Positions 53,001-62,466 are shown, counted from the stretch's first letter. The stretch: DNA of 64,000 nt from JABSSA01 sp039984715 (GCA_039984715.1 JBDWUA010000004.1:62001-126000), one strand, 5' to 3'. Notes: generated by a model not told the origin, from the sequence alone. Numbers and translations: made by a program.

Positions 53001-53563
53001 ACCTCTGTGTCAGGGTCGAAACTCATATCAATCATCGCACGGCTGTCGATGCCATCGGTCCGGTTTGCATCAAATCGCAGTTGTGCCGCACCGCCGTCCA
53101 AACTGGCGCGCGCAGTGACGGACAAAGTCACCATTTCGCCCAGTATGGCGGGCATCAATTGCAATTCCCTGATGGCGAATTCGGCAATATCGACGGTGAC
53201 TGGTAAGTCGGGGATGCGGAAACCAGATGCTTGGGGTGACGGTGTCGCGGGCTCTGTCACGGGAAGGCGGTTGATTACGATACTGGCCGCGCTGAGTTCC
53301 TGAATTTCTAACCGTCCCCGCAGCAAGGCCCCCCGGTTCCAATCCAGCACTGCGCCTTCCATGCGCAGCCACACGCCGTCATCATCGGAAATGGTCAGCA
53401 ATTCTATGGTTGCGCGCGCAGACAGCGCACCACTGAATTCGGTGACTTCAACCGTCCGACCGGGCCCTGACAAACTGTCCTCAATTAAACCGGCGACCAA
53501 CGCGTTTTGCGCCTGCGCTGCAATCGGTAGCAATAACGCCAATATTAGGGCCAGTATCCGCAT
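50027..53563 (-). CDS. tamB: Translocation/assembly module protein TamB
   Basis: An 1178-residue, inner-membrane-anchored periplasmic protein of the AsmA/TamB group, a long beta-taco that with TamA helps insert some outer-membrane proteins and move lipids. Signal anchor MRILALILALLLPIAAQA; then repeated beta-strand units (for instance LNGRLDDPYSSRRVEVSLR and LRLQLHQVTYRFEDVLS); the C-terminal DUF490 domain from about 830 has RGRGLDAEFGGGLRVTG, FELQRGRLSLLGQRLDLTEGTI and the usual end GIFWEKDY. Its start touches the tamA stop by one base, so both form one unit. Confidence 0.93.
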   Translation of the reverse strand: MRILALILALLLPIAAQAQNALVAGLIEDSLSGPGRTVEVTEFSGALSARATIELLTISDDDGVWLRMEGAVLDWNRGALLRGRLEIQELSAASIVINRLPVTEPATPSPQASGFRIPDLPVTVDIAEFAIRELQLMPAILGEMVTLSVTARASLDGGAAQLRFDANRTDGIDSRAMIDMSFDPDTEVLHAKLDISEPKNGLVVHALGLPDSPSLRLNVDGSGQLDSFSADVLLETDGDKRLSGDITLSGQSNDTRQFSADISGDIRPLLTTDTRAFFGPRTALVAQGETLPNGGVDLSQLQITTDQARLKGAVRIDATGAPVFFDLDGALEGADRIRLPGTDVNVTGADLRLTFDGAVSSDWNLAAKVDALDAGDVAIQSIALKGTGQLLPDAALPFSGLLQADMAGIQFTDPALSKAVGPTASIKTKLSASDSGEIRLDELDASTSTAQMSGNARFEPVDGRIRAVIETSLDVVDLAPFSDIASPLRSGALSAALTAETELPGGDLSLTLTGTTQSLDIANAQIAPLIQPKTVLQVNVERDANGTRINQLTLNNPEVEFQAQGTLSEVDGSLTFDARLADARHITPELSGPITLNGRLDDPYSSRRVEVSLRSDLGVAANLAGTLSETNNAIDLDAQVSNLAQFIPTLSGSANLNMALSDIYSTRAINGRLETSFGLVADTSGTLGPDDGTLDFNARLNNIGQFATGLTGGMRLQGRLDTISSDPRITATIETDTGARANVSGPLSGGAISASGSLPLGLAGPFIGNRAISGVANFDVNITPDQQLNGLSGQISTQGARFSDPDLGVTISPFNTNVQLSNGRAAITSSGTLNGGSLSANGTVGLQDPFQTDLRLQLHQVTYRFEDVLSTQLYSDLALRGPASQNLTLSGALQLGKLEIRVPDTGLGGAETIPDITHLGIPAQVRQTLNRAGLSKQSDTQSSGGPDLLLDVAITALDPIFVRGRGLDAEFGGGLRVTGSVANPNPVGQFELQRGRLSLLGQRLDLTEGTITAAGRLVPRLRIVAESQSDDVLARIILSGPADSPSLEFSSVPELPEDEILARLLFGRSSANLSPFQVASLISSLAQLAGKGGPGVLDNTRRQLGFDDLDFRTDETTGEAELAIGEYLTDNVYTEVELGAGGNTQINLNLDVGDATTIRGSADVFGNTSVGIFWEKDY

Positions 53564-55344
53564 CAGAACGCTTCTCCGATACCGATATAGATGTCGAAAC
53601 CGCCATCGTCTTCGCCAGTTAACGGCAGGCCTATGTCGAAGCGCAGTGCGCCCAAACTGGTTTTGTATCTGGCCCCTAAACCAATGCCCGAATGCGATTC
53701 CCCATCGGAAAAGTCGCTGTCTGCTGAAACAAATCCAAAGTCGACAAAGCCGACGATTCCAATGGTGTTGGTAATGTCTTGTCTGACTTCGGTGGATAGG
53801 CCGATAAAGCTGCGCCCACCTGTGCGCCCGTTCGGCAGTTCGACGCCCAAGGATTGAAAATCCTGTCCGCGCACTGTGCCACCACCGCCAGAAAAGAACA
53901 GCAATCCGGGGGGTGTTTCGCTTAAGTCTGACCCCACAACACTGCTCAATTGAAGCCGGCTGGCAAATACGGTTCCATCGCGCACGCTGCGATATGCGCG
54001 CAAATCACTGGCGATCAACAGGCCTGTTGCGCTGTCGGAAAATCCGATAAACGGGGTAAAGCTGAGGTTTGCGAAATACCCTTTGGTCGGTGACAATGTA
54101 TTGTCGCGATTGTCGAATTCCGCATCGGCAAACAACAACACATGTTGAAACGAACGATCCCCAAAAACGTCAGTCACGTCAGAAAAGCGTAATCCCGCCC
54201 CCAAACCCAACGTAAGTTTGTCATTCACTTCGCGTTCGCGCCGGACTGATGCTTCGAATTGTTCCCCGTCATATGTTTCTTCATCCAATCGGCGGGCCGC
54301 AATTTCAAGAATAAGCTGGTCGTCTGCGCGTTTGAAACCGGGAATCGTCAATGTGGCCCCAACGGAGTAATCCACGCCGCCCGTGTCTCCGGCGATACCG
54401 TCGATGTCCAAATCAAAGCGTAATCTCTCTGCGCCGCCGAATATATTTCGGTGCAGCCAAAACGCTTCTAATGAAATGCCGTCCTGGGTAGAGACTTCTG
54501 CGCCGAACCCGATGCGCCGGGGTGCCGCATCTTGGACGCTTAGCAAGATATCCAGTGTCTGATCAGGGCCTATTTCCTCTGCTTCTTCGACGACAACCGA
54601 TTGAAACGCCCCGGTATCAATCAAACGCTCTCGTGCGCGTTCAACTTCGTCAGGGTGGAATGGTTGACCCGTTGGCAGTCCGGCGATTGTGCGAATTCGA
54701 TCCGAACGCACGGATGTATCATTCGGAGTAACCAAGTTACCAAACCGAAGTGCGGGACCGGGATCAATGCGGATTGAGGCATTGATTTGTGCGGTTGCGT
54801 GTTGAGCGGAAATAGATTGATCCGCCACCTGAGCTTTGGCATGCGAATTTTCGCGCCACGCGGTGATTGCGTCGCGCGCCGCACGCCGAATTTGGGGCGT
54901 TCCGGCGGTTGCGCCGGGTTGGAATTCTGCGGGCAGGCTGACATTGGGCGGAAGCGGGGCAACAATTGCCTGTCCGAATGTAAACAAACGGCCCGGATCG
55001 ACAGTGATACGCACGGGTTCAATATTTGGGTTAGATGTCAGCGCGGACAGGTTTGCAGCCTCGCGACCATTAAGCGTTATGGATATATTTGCGCCGAAAT
55101 ACCCGGCCTCGTACAAAACGGCCAATAACCGCGCGTAATCGCCCTTTGCTGCCGCGATACGATCGGCGGCTGTGGCATCGTCGTCCGGGTTTAAAACGCG
55201 AGCTTCTGTTGTCAGGCGTTGAGCCAGATCGGGATCATCAATGCTGAGGGACAGTTCCGCCCAAGCGGGTCCAATCGCTGCCAGCATCGCAAACGCAAAG
55301 TGAACCAGCCAAGAAGGCCGTCTTTTTGATATGTGCAGGGTCAC
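53563..55344 (-). CDS. tamA: Outer membrane assembly protein TamA (BamA family)
   Basis: A 593-residue Omp85 protein. Signal peptide region HFAFAMLAAIGPAWA, about three POTRA domains (to about 270), then a 16-strand barrel with GEQFEASVRREREVNDKLTLGLG, LFADAEFDNRDNTLSPTKGYF, FFSGGGGTVRGQDFQSLG (the VRG(F/Y)-type motif of the family) and a terminal Phe (GIGEAF). The GTG at 55344 is picked as start so that the signal peptide has a short basic n-region (KRRPSW); the frame runs 21 codons further and the ribosome binding site is weak, so the start is tentative. Confidence 0.9.
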   Translation of the reverse strand: MTLHISKRRPSWLVHFAFAMLAAIGPAWAELSLSIDDPDLAQRLTTEARVLNPDDDATAADRIAAAKGDYARLLAVLYEAGYFGANISITLNGREAANLSALTSNPNIEPVRITVDPGRLFTFGQAIVAPLPPNVSLPAEFQPGATAGTPQIRRAARDAITAWRENSHAKAQVADQSISAQHATAQINASIRIDPGPALRFGNLVTPNDTSVRSDRIRTIAGLPTGQPFHPDEVERARERLIDTGAFQSVVVEEAEEIGPDQTLDILLSVQDAAPRRIGFGAEVSTQDGISLEAFWLHRNIFGGAERLRFDLDIDGIAGDTGGVDYSVGATLTIPGFKRADDQLILEIAARRLDEETYDGEQFEASVRREREVNDKLTLGLGAGLRFSDVTDVFGDRSFQHVLLFADAEFDNRDNTLSPTKGYFANLSFTPFIGFSDSATGLLIASDLRAYRSVRDGTVFASRLQLSSVVGSDLSETPPGLLFFSGGGGTVRGQDFQSLGVELPNGRTGGRSFIGLSTEVRQDITNTIGIVGFVDFGFVSADSDFSDGESHSGIGLGARYKTSLGALRFDIGLPLTGEDDGGFDIYIGIGEAF

Positions 55345-55450
55345 GTGGCAGCGTTTCCTGATCGGGGGTCCAGTATAGACACCTAATGCCTGATGCCATG
55401 CAAACACGAGAAGGTCGAGAGGTGTCGCACGACCAAACGCCGCATTGGCA

Positions 55451-56395
55451 TCAAACCGGCGTAATCAATCCTTTTCCCGCAAAATGCGAAGCCAGATTGG
55501 CCAGCATCAATTGGCCCATATCAGCGCGGGTTTCTACTGTTCCGGATGCGTGATGGGGTTGCAGCAGGACGTTGTTTAGTTTCAGAAACCTTGGATTGAT
55601 GTGCGGTTCACCGTCAAAGACATCCAAGGCGGCGCTTCCCAGTTTACCTGTCTCTAACGCGGTCAAAAGGGCGGGTTCATCCACGTTGGACGCGCGTGAA
55701 ATGTTGATCAGCATCCCATCGGGACCCAGTGCGTTCAGAACAGAAGCATCCACGATGTGGCGCGTTTTTTCAGAAGCTGCCAAAGTGACAAAAAGGAAGT
55801 CGCTGTGAGTGGCCAGTGACACGGCATCGTCAAAGAACTGCAGATCATGTTCGGTTTGGGTCGGTTTAAGATCGCTGTATCCGATTTTCATTCCGAACCC
55901 TCGCAATCTGCTTGCGACGGCCATGCCGATCCGGCCCAAGCCAAGGATGCCAGCAGATCGGCCAAAAACACGCCTTTGCAGCGGGTAAAGGCCCTTTTGC
56001 TCCCATGATCCGTCACGCACCCATGCTTCTGCGCCGTTCATGCCGCGCGATAAGGACAACATCATCGCGACGCCCAGATCTGCAACGTCTTCTGTCAGAA
56101 CGTCCGGGGTATTAGTGACGTGCACGTTTTGTGCCCGTGCCGCAGCCATATCCACACCGTCATATCCCACGCCATAGACGGCGATCAATTCAAGGTTGGG
56201 GCACGCGGCAATCAATGACGCGTCTGCACCAATGGACCCACGCGTTGCAATGGCGCGGATATGGCCTCCGTGTTCGTTTAAGAAAGCCTGTTTATCAACC
56301 GCACTGAAATAGGCCCTGCAATCATACGCGTCGGTTAGGGCCTGCATGTCACCGTCAGGAAACGGGCCTGCAAGCAGGATGATGGGTTTCGACAC
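55451..56395 (-). CDS. D-isomer 2-hydroxyacid dehydrogenase
   Basis: A 314-residue NAD(P)-dependent dehydrogenase of the glyoxylate/hydroxypyruvate reductase type. Rossmann motif GILGLGRIGMAVASRLRGF at about 150; catalytic Arg in INISRASNVDEPAL, the acid in LDVFDGEPHIN, and His in LLQPHHASGT. The loop VYGVGYDGVD is typical. The start is GTG at 56395 with AAAGG 8 bases upstream. Lies between tamA and urtE on the same strand, probably a separate unit. Substrate likely glyoxylate, hydroxypyruvate or a similar 2-keto acid. Confidence 0.88.
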   Translation of the reverse strand: MSKPIILLAGPFPDGDMQALTDAYDCRAYFSAVDKQAFLNEHGGHIRAIATRGSIGADASLIAACPNLELIAVYGVGYDGVDMAAARAQNVHVTNTPDVLTEDVADLGVAMMLSLSRGMNGAEAWVRDGSWEQKGLYPLQRRVFGRSAGILGLGRIGMAVASRLRGFGMKIGYSDLKPTQTEHDLQFFDDAVSLATHSDFLFVTLAASEKTRHIVDASVLNALGPDGMLINISRASNVDEPALLTALETGKLGSAALDVFDGEPHINPRFLKLNNVLLQPHHASGTVETRADMGQLMLANLASHFAGKGLITPV

Positions 56396-56458
56396 AGGTT
56401 CGGCCTTTCAAAATCACAGCCTCTGAAGGCTACGACTGAGAATGGTGAACGGCAATAG

Positions 56459-57169
56459 TCAGTGAACGGATACGCCATCCAGCAAGGTTTGGCGTTCGAC
56501 TTCGTGTTTTGAACCGCTCAGCTTATTTGCACCGCGTTCCAGTACGAAAAACCGATCCCCAAGATCGTAGGCGAAATCAAAATACTGCTCGACAAGTATG
56601 ATGGCCATGTCACCACGGTCGCGCAAATGCGAAATCACGCGCCCAATTTGTTGGATGATGTTGGGCTGAATGCCTTCTGTCGGTTCATCCAACAGCAACA
56701 CGCGAGGCTTGGCGATCAACGCACGGGCAATGGCCAGCTGTTGCTGTTGGCCGCCGGACAAATCACCGCCGCGACGATGCAGGAATTCGCGCAGGATCGG
56801 GAATAGCTCGAACATCTCATCAGGAATGAAATGTTCCGACTTTGGCAAACAAGCAAAACCGGTTTCCATGTTTTCACGCACCGTCAGCATCGGAAAGATA
56901 TCGCGCCCCTGAGGGACATAGCCGATACCTTTTCGTGCCAATGCATGTGCCGAGGCGGTTCCGATGTCTTTGTCGGCCAAAATGTATCGACCACCAGAAC
57001 GAGGATGCGTGCCGGACAACGCCTTAAGCAGGCTCGTTTTGCCGACCCCATTGGTGCCCATGACACAGGTCACTTCGCCTTGTGCCGCAGACATATCTAT
57101 GCCGTTCAGGATTTGGCTGCCGCCATAATGCAGCGTCAGACCTTCGGTTTTGACCAGTTCAGCGCCCAA
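56459..57169 (-). CDS. urtE: Urea ABC transporter ATPase UrtE
   Basis: A 236-residue LivF-type ATPase. Walker A MGTNGVGKTS at 36-45, GIGYVPQGRDIFPMLTVRENM, signature LSGGQQQQLAIARAL, Walker B VLLLDEPTEGIQPNII, and the UrtE tail VEQYFDFAYDLGDRFFVLERG. Overlaps urtD by 11 bases. Last gene of the urt operon. Confidence 0.95.
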   Translation of the reverse strand: MGAELVKTEGLTLHYGGSQILNGIDMSAAQGEVTCVMGTNGVGKTSLLKALSGTHPRSGGRYILADKDIGTASAHALARKGIGYVPQGRDIFPMLTVRENMETGFACLPKSEHFIPDEMFELFPILREFLHRRGGDLSGGQQQQLAIARALIAKPRVLLLDEPTEGIQPNIIQQIGRVISHLRDRGDMAIILVEQYFDFAYDLGDRFFVLERGANKLSGSKHEVERQTLLDGVSVH

Positions 57170-57899
57170 GATACACCTCGATCACTTTTTCATCCTTTGT
57201 GACATGGTCGATCGACCCTTCGGCCAAAACCGATCCCTCGTGAAGAACGGTAACCTTGCATTCAAGGCGCCGGACAAATTCCATGTCGTGTTCCACAACC
57301 ACAACCGCACGCGTTTTTGCGGCCTCGCGCAGAATATCGGTGGTGTGCTCACGTTCGGATGGGGTCATTCCAGCAGCAGGTTCATCCACCAACAACAAAC
57401 GCGGTTCTTGCGCCAACAACATCCCAATCTCGAGCCATTGTTTTTGGCCATGGCTTAATTCGCCAGCCTTGCGATGCAACGCCGGTGACAGTCCAATTTC
57501 GTCAGCCAGATTTGACACGCGGTCATGATCCTCGGGTGATGGTTTGAACATCAGCACGGCAAAAGGACCACGGTTTTTCTTGAGGGCCAGCATCAAATTA
57601 TCTGCAACGGATTGGTCTTCAAAGACAGTGGGGCGTTGGAACTTTCGACCAATACCAGCTTGTGCAATCTTTGCTTCGGACATGCGCAGCAAGGACATGC
57701 TTTTGTCGCCATACACAACGTGCCCCTGGTTGGGTCGCGTTTTGCCGGTTATGATGTCCATAAAGGTCGTTTTGCCAGCGCCGTTTGGCCCGATGACGGC
57801 GCGCAGCTCTTTTTCGGCGATCTGGAATGATAGGTTGTTGATGGCTTTGAATCCGTCAAAGGATACAGAAACACCTGACACTTCTAACAACGTGCTCAT
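57159..57899 (-). CDS. urtD: Urea ABC transporter ATPase UrtD
   Basis: A 246-residue LivG-type ATPase. Walker A IGPNGAGKTT at 36-45, GRKFQRPTVFEDQSV (the UrtD form of the Q-loop region), signature LSHGQKQWLEIGMLL, Walker B LLLVDEPAAGMTPSE, and VVEHDMEFVRRLECKVTVLHEG. Start overlaps urtC by 4 bases. Confidence 0.95.
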   Translation of the reverse strand: MSTLLEVSGVSVSFDGFKAINNLSFQIAEKELRAVIGPNGAGKTTFMDIITGKTRPNQGHVVYGDKSMSLLRMSEAKIAQAGIGRKFQRPTVFEDQSVADNLMLALKKNRGPFAVLMFKPSPEDHDRVSNLADEIGLSPALHRKAGELSHGQKQWLEIGMLLAQEPRLLLVDEPAAGMTPSEREHTTDILREAAKTRAVVVVEHDMEFVRRLECKVTVLHEGSVLAEGSIDHVTKDEKVIEVYLGR

Positions 57900-59158
57900 T
57901 TTTCCGCCTCCGATTCACGCAACGACCCTGCATTTGGTCCAAGCGCCGCACCGTGGCGATTTGGGGATGTCCGTTCGGATATCAAATCGATCAGACCCCC
58001 GATGCCTTTTGGTGCAAACAAGGTCACGGCCACAAAGGACAGGCCTAACAATATGGTCCACCAGTCGACCCATTTGATTGTGTAAAACCCAAGATTGATG
58101 TCGGGGGCTTGGCCGCCCGTAAAGTAGGTCGACACAAGCGATACAAATGCCGCGCCAATCACTGCGCCATAAAGGCGACCGCGACCGCCAATGGCGACCC
58201 AAACGGCAAGATAGATCGACGCAATGGGTGCGATTTCCGCTGGGTTGATGATGCCCGCTTGCGGATAATACAGCGCGCCAGCAATCCCCGCGATCACGGC
58301 TGTCAGCGTGAAAACAGTCAATTTATAGGCTTCGACGGAATATCCCAGAAATCGAACGCGGGCCTCGTCGTCGCGAATGCCGCGAATAACAGACCCAAAC
58401 TTGCCCGAAACGACCCAAGCACACAGGATGTAGCCCAAGCCAAGCGCCAAGGCTGAGGCTAGAAAGAACCACATGGAAATGATGGATTGGGGCGTGTCAT
58501 CAAGACCGGGGAGGTTCTGAAGACCAGAAAGACCGTTATTCCCGCGCAGGCCGCTGTCATTCTGAAACAGGTGCAGGGCAAGGGCCAGCGTCATCGCTTG
58601 GGTCAGGATGGACAGGTACACACCAGTCACGCGCGATCTAAAGGCCAGCCAGCCAAAAACAAGGGCCAGCAATCCCGGTACGATAACGACGGCAACCAGT
58701 TGCAGCGGCAAAGAATGCGCAAATGTCCAGATTGGCGGGATTTCCGAAGCGCCGACAACCCCGAAGATTTGGGTTGCGATCCCGTCGGTAATTTCTTGGG
58801 GTGTGGCAGGCAGTGGATTGGCCATCAGGCTGTCGATGACGATCAATGCGGTGCGGGCGTACATCAGCCACATCCCGATCGCATATCCACCGATCCCAAA
58901 GAACGCCATATGCCCCAGCGACAGAATACCTGTGTATCCCCAGACAAGGTCCATAGCGAGCGCGACCAGACACAGGCACAGTGTTTTGCCAAGTGTCTTG
59001 ATGAAGCTTGTTGAAATCACGCCTATGCCAAAACCTTCGGACAAGACGGTAACGCCAAGGGTGAAGACTGCGAGGCACAGCAAGAAAATCAAAACCGACG
59101 GATGTTTGGACACAAAGGACCGGCGGATTGGCGCGGAAAGAACGGCGTCAGTTGGCAT
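57896..59158 (-). CDS. urtC: Urea ABC transporter permease UrtC
   Basis: A 420-residue LivM-type permease with about 10 membrane helices. Family blocks: DLVWGYTGILSLGHMAFFGIGGY, GVYLSILTQAMTLAL, NGLSGLQNLPG, and the EAA-like GIRDDEARVRFLGYSVEAYK; ends LFAPKGIGGLIDL. Four bases after urtB on the transcript, overlapped by urtD. Confidence 0.94.
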   Translation of the reverse strand: MPTDAVLSAPIRRSFVSKHPSVLIFLLCLAVFTLGVTVLSEGFGIGVISTSFIKTLGKTLCLCLVALAMDLVWGYTGILSLGHMAFFGIGGYAIGMWLMYARTALIVIDSLMANPLPATPQEITDGIATQIFGVVGASEIPPIWTFAHSLPLQLVAVVIVPGLLALVFGWLAFRSRVTGVYLSILTQAMTLALALHLFQNDSGLRGNNGLSGLQNLPGLDDTPQSIISMWFFLASALALGLGYILCAWVVSGKFGSVIRGIRDDEARVRFLGYSVEAYKLTVFTLTAVIAGIAGALYYPQAGIINPAEIAPIASIYLAVWVAIGGRGRLYGAVIGAAFVSLVSTYFTGGQAPDINLGFYTIKWVDWWTILLGLSFVAVTLFAPKGIGGLIDLISERTSPNRHGAALGPNAGSLRESEAEK

Positions 59159-59161
59159 GGA

Positions 59162-61126
59162 TCAAGCCTCGGCTGCGCGGCCTTTGAGGGCGATGATACC
59201 TCGGGGCCGGAACTGGATGAACAGGATGATGAAGAGGATCATGTAAGTTTGTGCGGCAAGGGTGTTTGACGGGTTCAACCATTCGATCCCTTTTTGCAGC
59301 GAACCAACCAACGTGGCCCCAAGAAGCGTGCCCCAGATATTGCCGACGCCCCCCACAACTACGGTCATGAAAGATTGCACAATGTAATCAGCGCCCATTT
59401 CCGAAGTCACCTTGGCATAAAGCCCAATAGCGACACCGGCGATGCCCGCGATGCCAGAGCCAAACCCAAAGGTTAGCATGTTGATGCGGTCCGGGTTGAT
59501 CCCCATTGATGCAGCCATACGCGGGTTTTGCGTCACAGCGCGGACTTCCAATCCCAAGCGTGTGCGGTTCATCACGATCAGGAACAGGGCTAGAAACAGC
59601 AGAGCCAAGACAAAGATAGCGATCCGGATATAGCTGATCGACACCACGTCATTGATGAACAGCGATCCATCCAACCAATCGGGTGATGTCAGGGGTCGGG
59701 CTTGGGTGCCAAAGATATTCTTGGCCAGCTGTTGCAACGCGATGGAAATACCAAACGTGGCCAACAACGTTTCCAGTGGACGATGATACAGATGACGGAT
59801 CACCAAGCGTTCCATTGCAACACCAGCGGCAAAGGTCACCGCAAAGGCCAATGGCAATGCGACAATGATCGACACCGTGTAATCCGGAATGATTTGTTGA
59901 ACGACATACCCGGTATAGGCGCCCATCATGATGAATTCACCATGGGCCATGTTGATGACGCGCATCACACCAAATGTAATGGCCAGCCCAATCGCGGCCA
60001 GAAAATAGATCGATCCCAAGGACAGCGCATCCAATACCAGATCAAAGGTCTGGTTAAAGGCAAGGCGCGTTTCAATCGCTGCCAACGCTGTTTCAGCGGC
60101 TTTGGCAACGGCAGGAGGTGCGCCGATATAGATCTGGTAAAACGAGTGAGCCGCAAGAATGGTTTCGACATTTTCGGGCGTAGGCGAGGGGGCCGCTTTG
60201 CCTAAATCGACCAAAGCATCATAGGCTGCTTGCCGCGCCGCGTTTGTGTTTAACGATGCGACCTGCACGCCTGCAATTTCTTCGCCATTGATGTTGGCAA
60301 TCAGCGTTTCGCGTTGATCTTGAAGGCTGATCAAAGGCGCGGCCAATTCTGCGGCGACCAATGTGTCATATGCGGCCTCAACGCTCAGCGCATCGCTGCC
60401 CGGTTCGATAACGCCCGCCAAATCAGGGCGGTCCGGCAGCGTTTTTGCGGCTTCGATCTTTAGGACTGTCAAAGGGGTCAGAGCGGCGCGTAAATCCACA
60501 CCCAAATCCGCAGAATAGCTTTCAATGGCTGTGATGCGTTCTGCGTCCGTTTCGCCAAATTGAATGGTCAACAACCGTTCAAGCCGTTGCTTGCGCGCCT
60601 TCAATGCGGGATCGGTCTCGGTTTCGATCGACGCGCGCAACGCAGTCAGGTGCGATGGTTCCGCGTCGCGTTCAATGGCCGTCAAAGCGGTTGCGCGACT
60701 GGCGGGATCAGGGGCGTTTAGCTGGAACTGCACCAATGCGGCACCGATCAAACTGCGGACGCCGGAATTGGGTTTTAACTGTTTGAATGTTTTGTCTTCG
60801 ACTTCACCCAAATCTGATGCGTCAGACACATCAAAGATACGGATTGTCTTGCGGTCTATTTCTTCGGCAAAAACAAAAAGGCCAGTGTCTTTGTTGCGCC
60901 AAAGGTCTTTTGCTTGCCAACGTTCCAAGACGGTTTGCGCTTGGGTCAGTCCACTGGATGCTAATGCATCGATGGCGGGTTGAATTGTTTTACGCGACCC
61001 TTTTGCAATGACGTCCCCATGTGCTTGCAGCATTTGCTGAATAGGCGTGTCTGGGGTTTGGGCTTGCGCAACAGACGCAGCAAGGATGAACAGGCACATA
61101 CAGGCCCGTCGAATAGCGCAAAACAT
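59162..61126 (-). CDS. urtB: Urea ABC transporter permease UrtB with long periplasmic N-terminus
   Basis: A 654-residue LivH-type permease. Signal peptide CMCLFILAASVAQAQ, then about 335 periplasmic residues of helical, HEAT-like repeats (RATALTAIERDAEP, ALKARKQRLERLLTIQFGE), then the permease from about 360: SIYFLAAIGLAITFGVMRVI, NMAHGEFIMMGAYTGYVV, GVAMERLVIRHLYHRPLETLLATFG. UrtB proteins do carry N-terminal extensions, though this one is at the long end as I recall. 56 bases downstream of urtA. Confidence 0.94.
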   Translation of the reverse strand: MFCAIRRACMCLFILAASVAQAQTPDTPIQQMLQAHGDVIAKGSRKTIQPAIDALASSGLTQAQTVLERWQAKDLWRNKDTGLFVFAEEIDRKTIRIFDVSDASDLGEVEDKTFKQLKPNSGVRSLIGAALVQFQLNAPDPASRATALTAIERDAEPSHLTALRASIETETDPALKARKQRLERLLTIQFGETDAERITAIESYSADLGVDLRAALTPLTVLKIEAAKTLPDRPDLAGVIEPGSDALSVEAAYDTLVAAELAAPLISLQDQRETLIANINGEEIAGVQVASLNTNAARQAAYDALVDLGKAAPSPTPENVETILAAHSFYQIYIGAPPAVAKAAETALAAIETRLAFNQTFDLVLDALSLGSIYFLAAIGLAITFGVMRVINMAHGEFIMMGAYTGYVVQQIIPDYTVSIIVALPLAFAVTFAAGVAMERLVIRHLYHRPLETLLATFGISIALQQLAKNIFGTQARPLTSPDWLDGSLFINDVVSISYIRIAIFVLALLFLALFLIVMNRTRLGLEVRAVTQNPRMAASMGINPDRINMLTFGFGSGIAGIAGVAIGLYAKVTSEMGADYIVQSFMTVVVGGVGNIWGTLLGATLVGSLQKGIEWLNPSNTLAAQTYMILFIILFIQFRPRGIIALKGRAAEA

Positions 61127-61182
61127 GTTATAATTTTCCGTCGTGGCGAGGAGGCAGGCGAACCCGCCCCCTGCTGATTAAT

Positions 61183-62466
61183 TTAGTAATTGGATTTGAT
61201 CTGTACACACGACGATGTTTGCGTGTTGTACATCCCACAACCCAATTCGGCCCAGTCAGACTTGAGCACTGCAGATTCTGGCAAGAAGTCTGTCCATGCG
61301 TCGCCATTTACTTCTTCAGTTTGGCTGATGATGTCGAATTGACCGTCATCCTGAATTTCGCCAATCAAAACAGGTTTGGCCAAGTGGTGGTTTGGCAGCA
61401 TGATAGCAGTACCACCTGTCAGGTTTGGGAATTCCTGACCGTACATTGCCGTGCGAACGGCATCTACGCCTGTTGTTCCAGCTGCTGTGGCTGCGTTCAC
61501 CCACATGTTGAAGCCGATATAGTGTGCTTCCATTGGGTCGTTTGTTACGCGCTCTTCACCCATGCGGGCTTTCCATGCGTCGACCCATGCTTCGTTTGCA
61601 TCGGACTCTGCGGACTGGAAGTAGTTCCAAGCGGCCAAGTGACCAACCAAGTTTGTTGTGTCCAAACCGGCCAATTCTTCTTCACCAACAGAGAATGCAA
61701 CAACTGGGATGTCATCAGCGGAAATACCTGCGGCTGCGAGCTCTTTGTAGAAACCTACATTTGCGTCACCGTTGATCGTTGAGATAACGCCAACCTTTTT
61801 GCCGTCAGCGCCCAATGCGACAACGTCCGCAACAATCTTGGACCAATCGGAATGACCGAACGGTGTATAGTTCACAAAGATGTCGTCTGCCGCGATACCT
61901 TTTTGCTGCAAATAGCTTTCAAGGATGTTGTTGGTTGTCCGTGGATACACATAGTCTGTGCCCAACAGCGCGAATTTCTCGACGCCCAGCTCTTCTAGGA
62001 AGTAATCCGTCGCTGGAATGGCCTGCTGGTTTGGAGCAGCGCCAGTGTAAAAGACGTTCTTAGAGCTTTCTTCGCCCTCATATTGCACAGGGTAGAACAG
62101 CAAGCCGTTTAGTTCTTCAATGACCGGAAGAACGGATTTGCGGGATACGGATGTCCAGTTGCCAAAGATCACATCAACTTCGTGCACAGACAGAAGCTCG
62201 CGTGCTTTTTCAGCAAACAAGGGCCAGTCGGATGCAGGATCAACGACGACAGCTTCCAGTTGGCAGCCCAATACGCCGCCATTTGCATTCTGCTGCTCGA
62301 CCAGCATTTCCATCGTATCTTTCAACGTGGTTTCAGAGATTGCCATCGTTCCAGACAAAGAATGCAGAACGCCGACTTTGATCGGGCAATCTTGGGCCAT
62401 GGCTGGCGCGGAAAGTGACAAAAGGGCAGCGGCGGCCGCCGATAGTGTAAGGTGTTGCTTTTTCAT
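61183..62466 (-). CDS. urtA: Urea ABC transporter substrate-binding protein UrtA
   Basis: A 427-residue periplasmic urea-binding protein. Signal peptide MKKQHLTLSAAAAALLSLS to PAMA; then CPIKVGVLHSLSGTMAISE, VDVIFGNWTSVSRKSVLPVIEE, LLFYPVQYEGEESSKNVFYTGAAPNQQ and FALLGTDYVYPRTTNNIL, a textbook UrtA sequence. The ATG at 62466 has AGGGA 7 bases upstream; the frame runs 154 codons further but that part is not coding. Urease genes, which often follow urtE, are absent here. Nitrogen regulation is usual for this operon. Confidence 0.96.
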   Translation of the reverse strand: MKKQHLTLSAAAAALLSLSAPAMAQDCPIKVGVLHSLSGTMAISETTLKDTMEMLVEQQNANGGVLGCQLEAVVVDPASDWPLFAEKARELLSVHEVDVIFGNWTSVSRKSVLPVIEELNGLLFYPVQYEGEESSKNVFYTGAAPNQQAIPATDYFLEELGVEKFALLGTDYVYPRTTNNILESYLQQKGIAADDIFVNYTPFGHSDWSKIVADVVALGADGKKVGVISTINGDANVGFYKELAAAGISADDIPVVAFSVGEEELAGLDTTNLVGHLAAWNYFQSAESDANEAWVDAWKARMGEERVTNDPMEAHYIGFNMWVNAATAAGTTGVDAVRTAMYGQEFPNLTGGTAIMLPNHHLAKPVLIGEIQDDGQFDIISQTEEVNGDAWTDFLPESAVLKSDWAELGCGMYNTQTSSCVQIKSNY

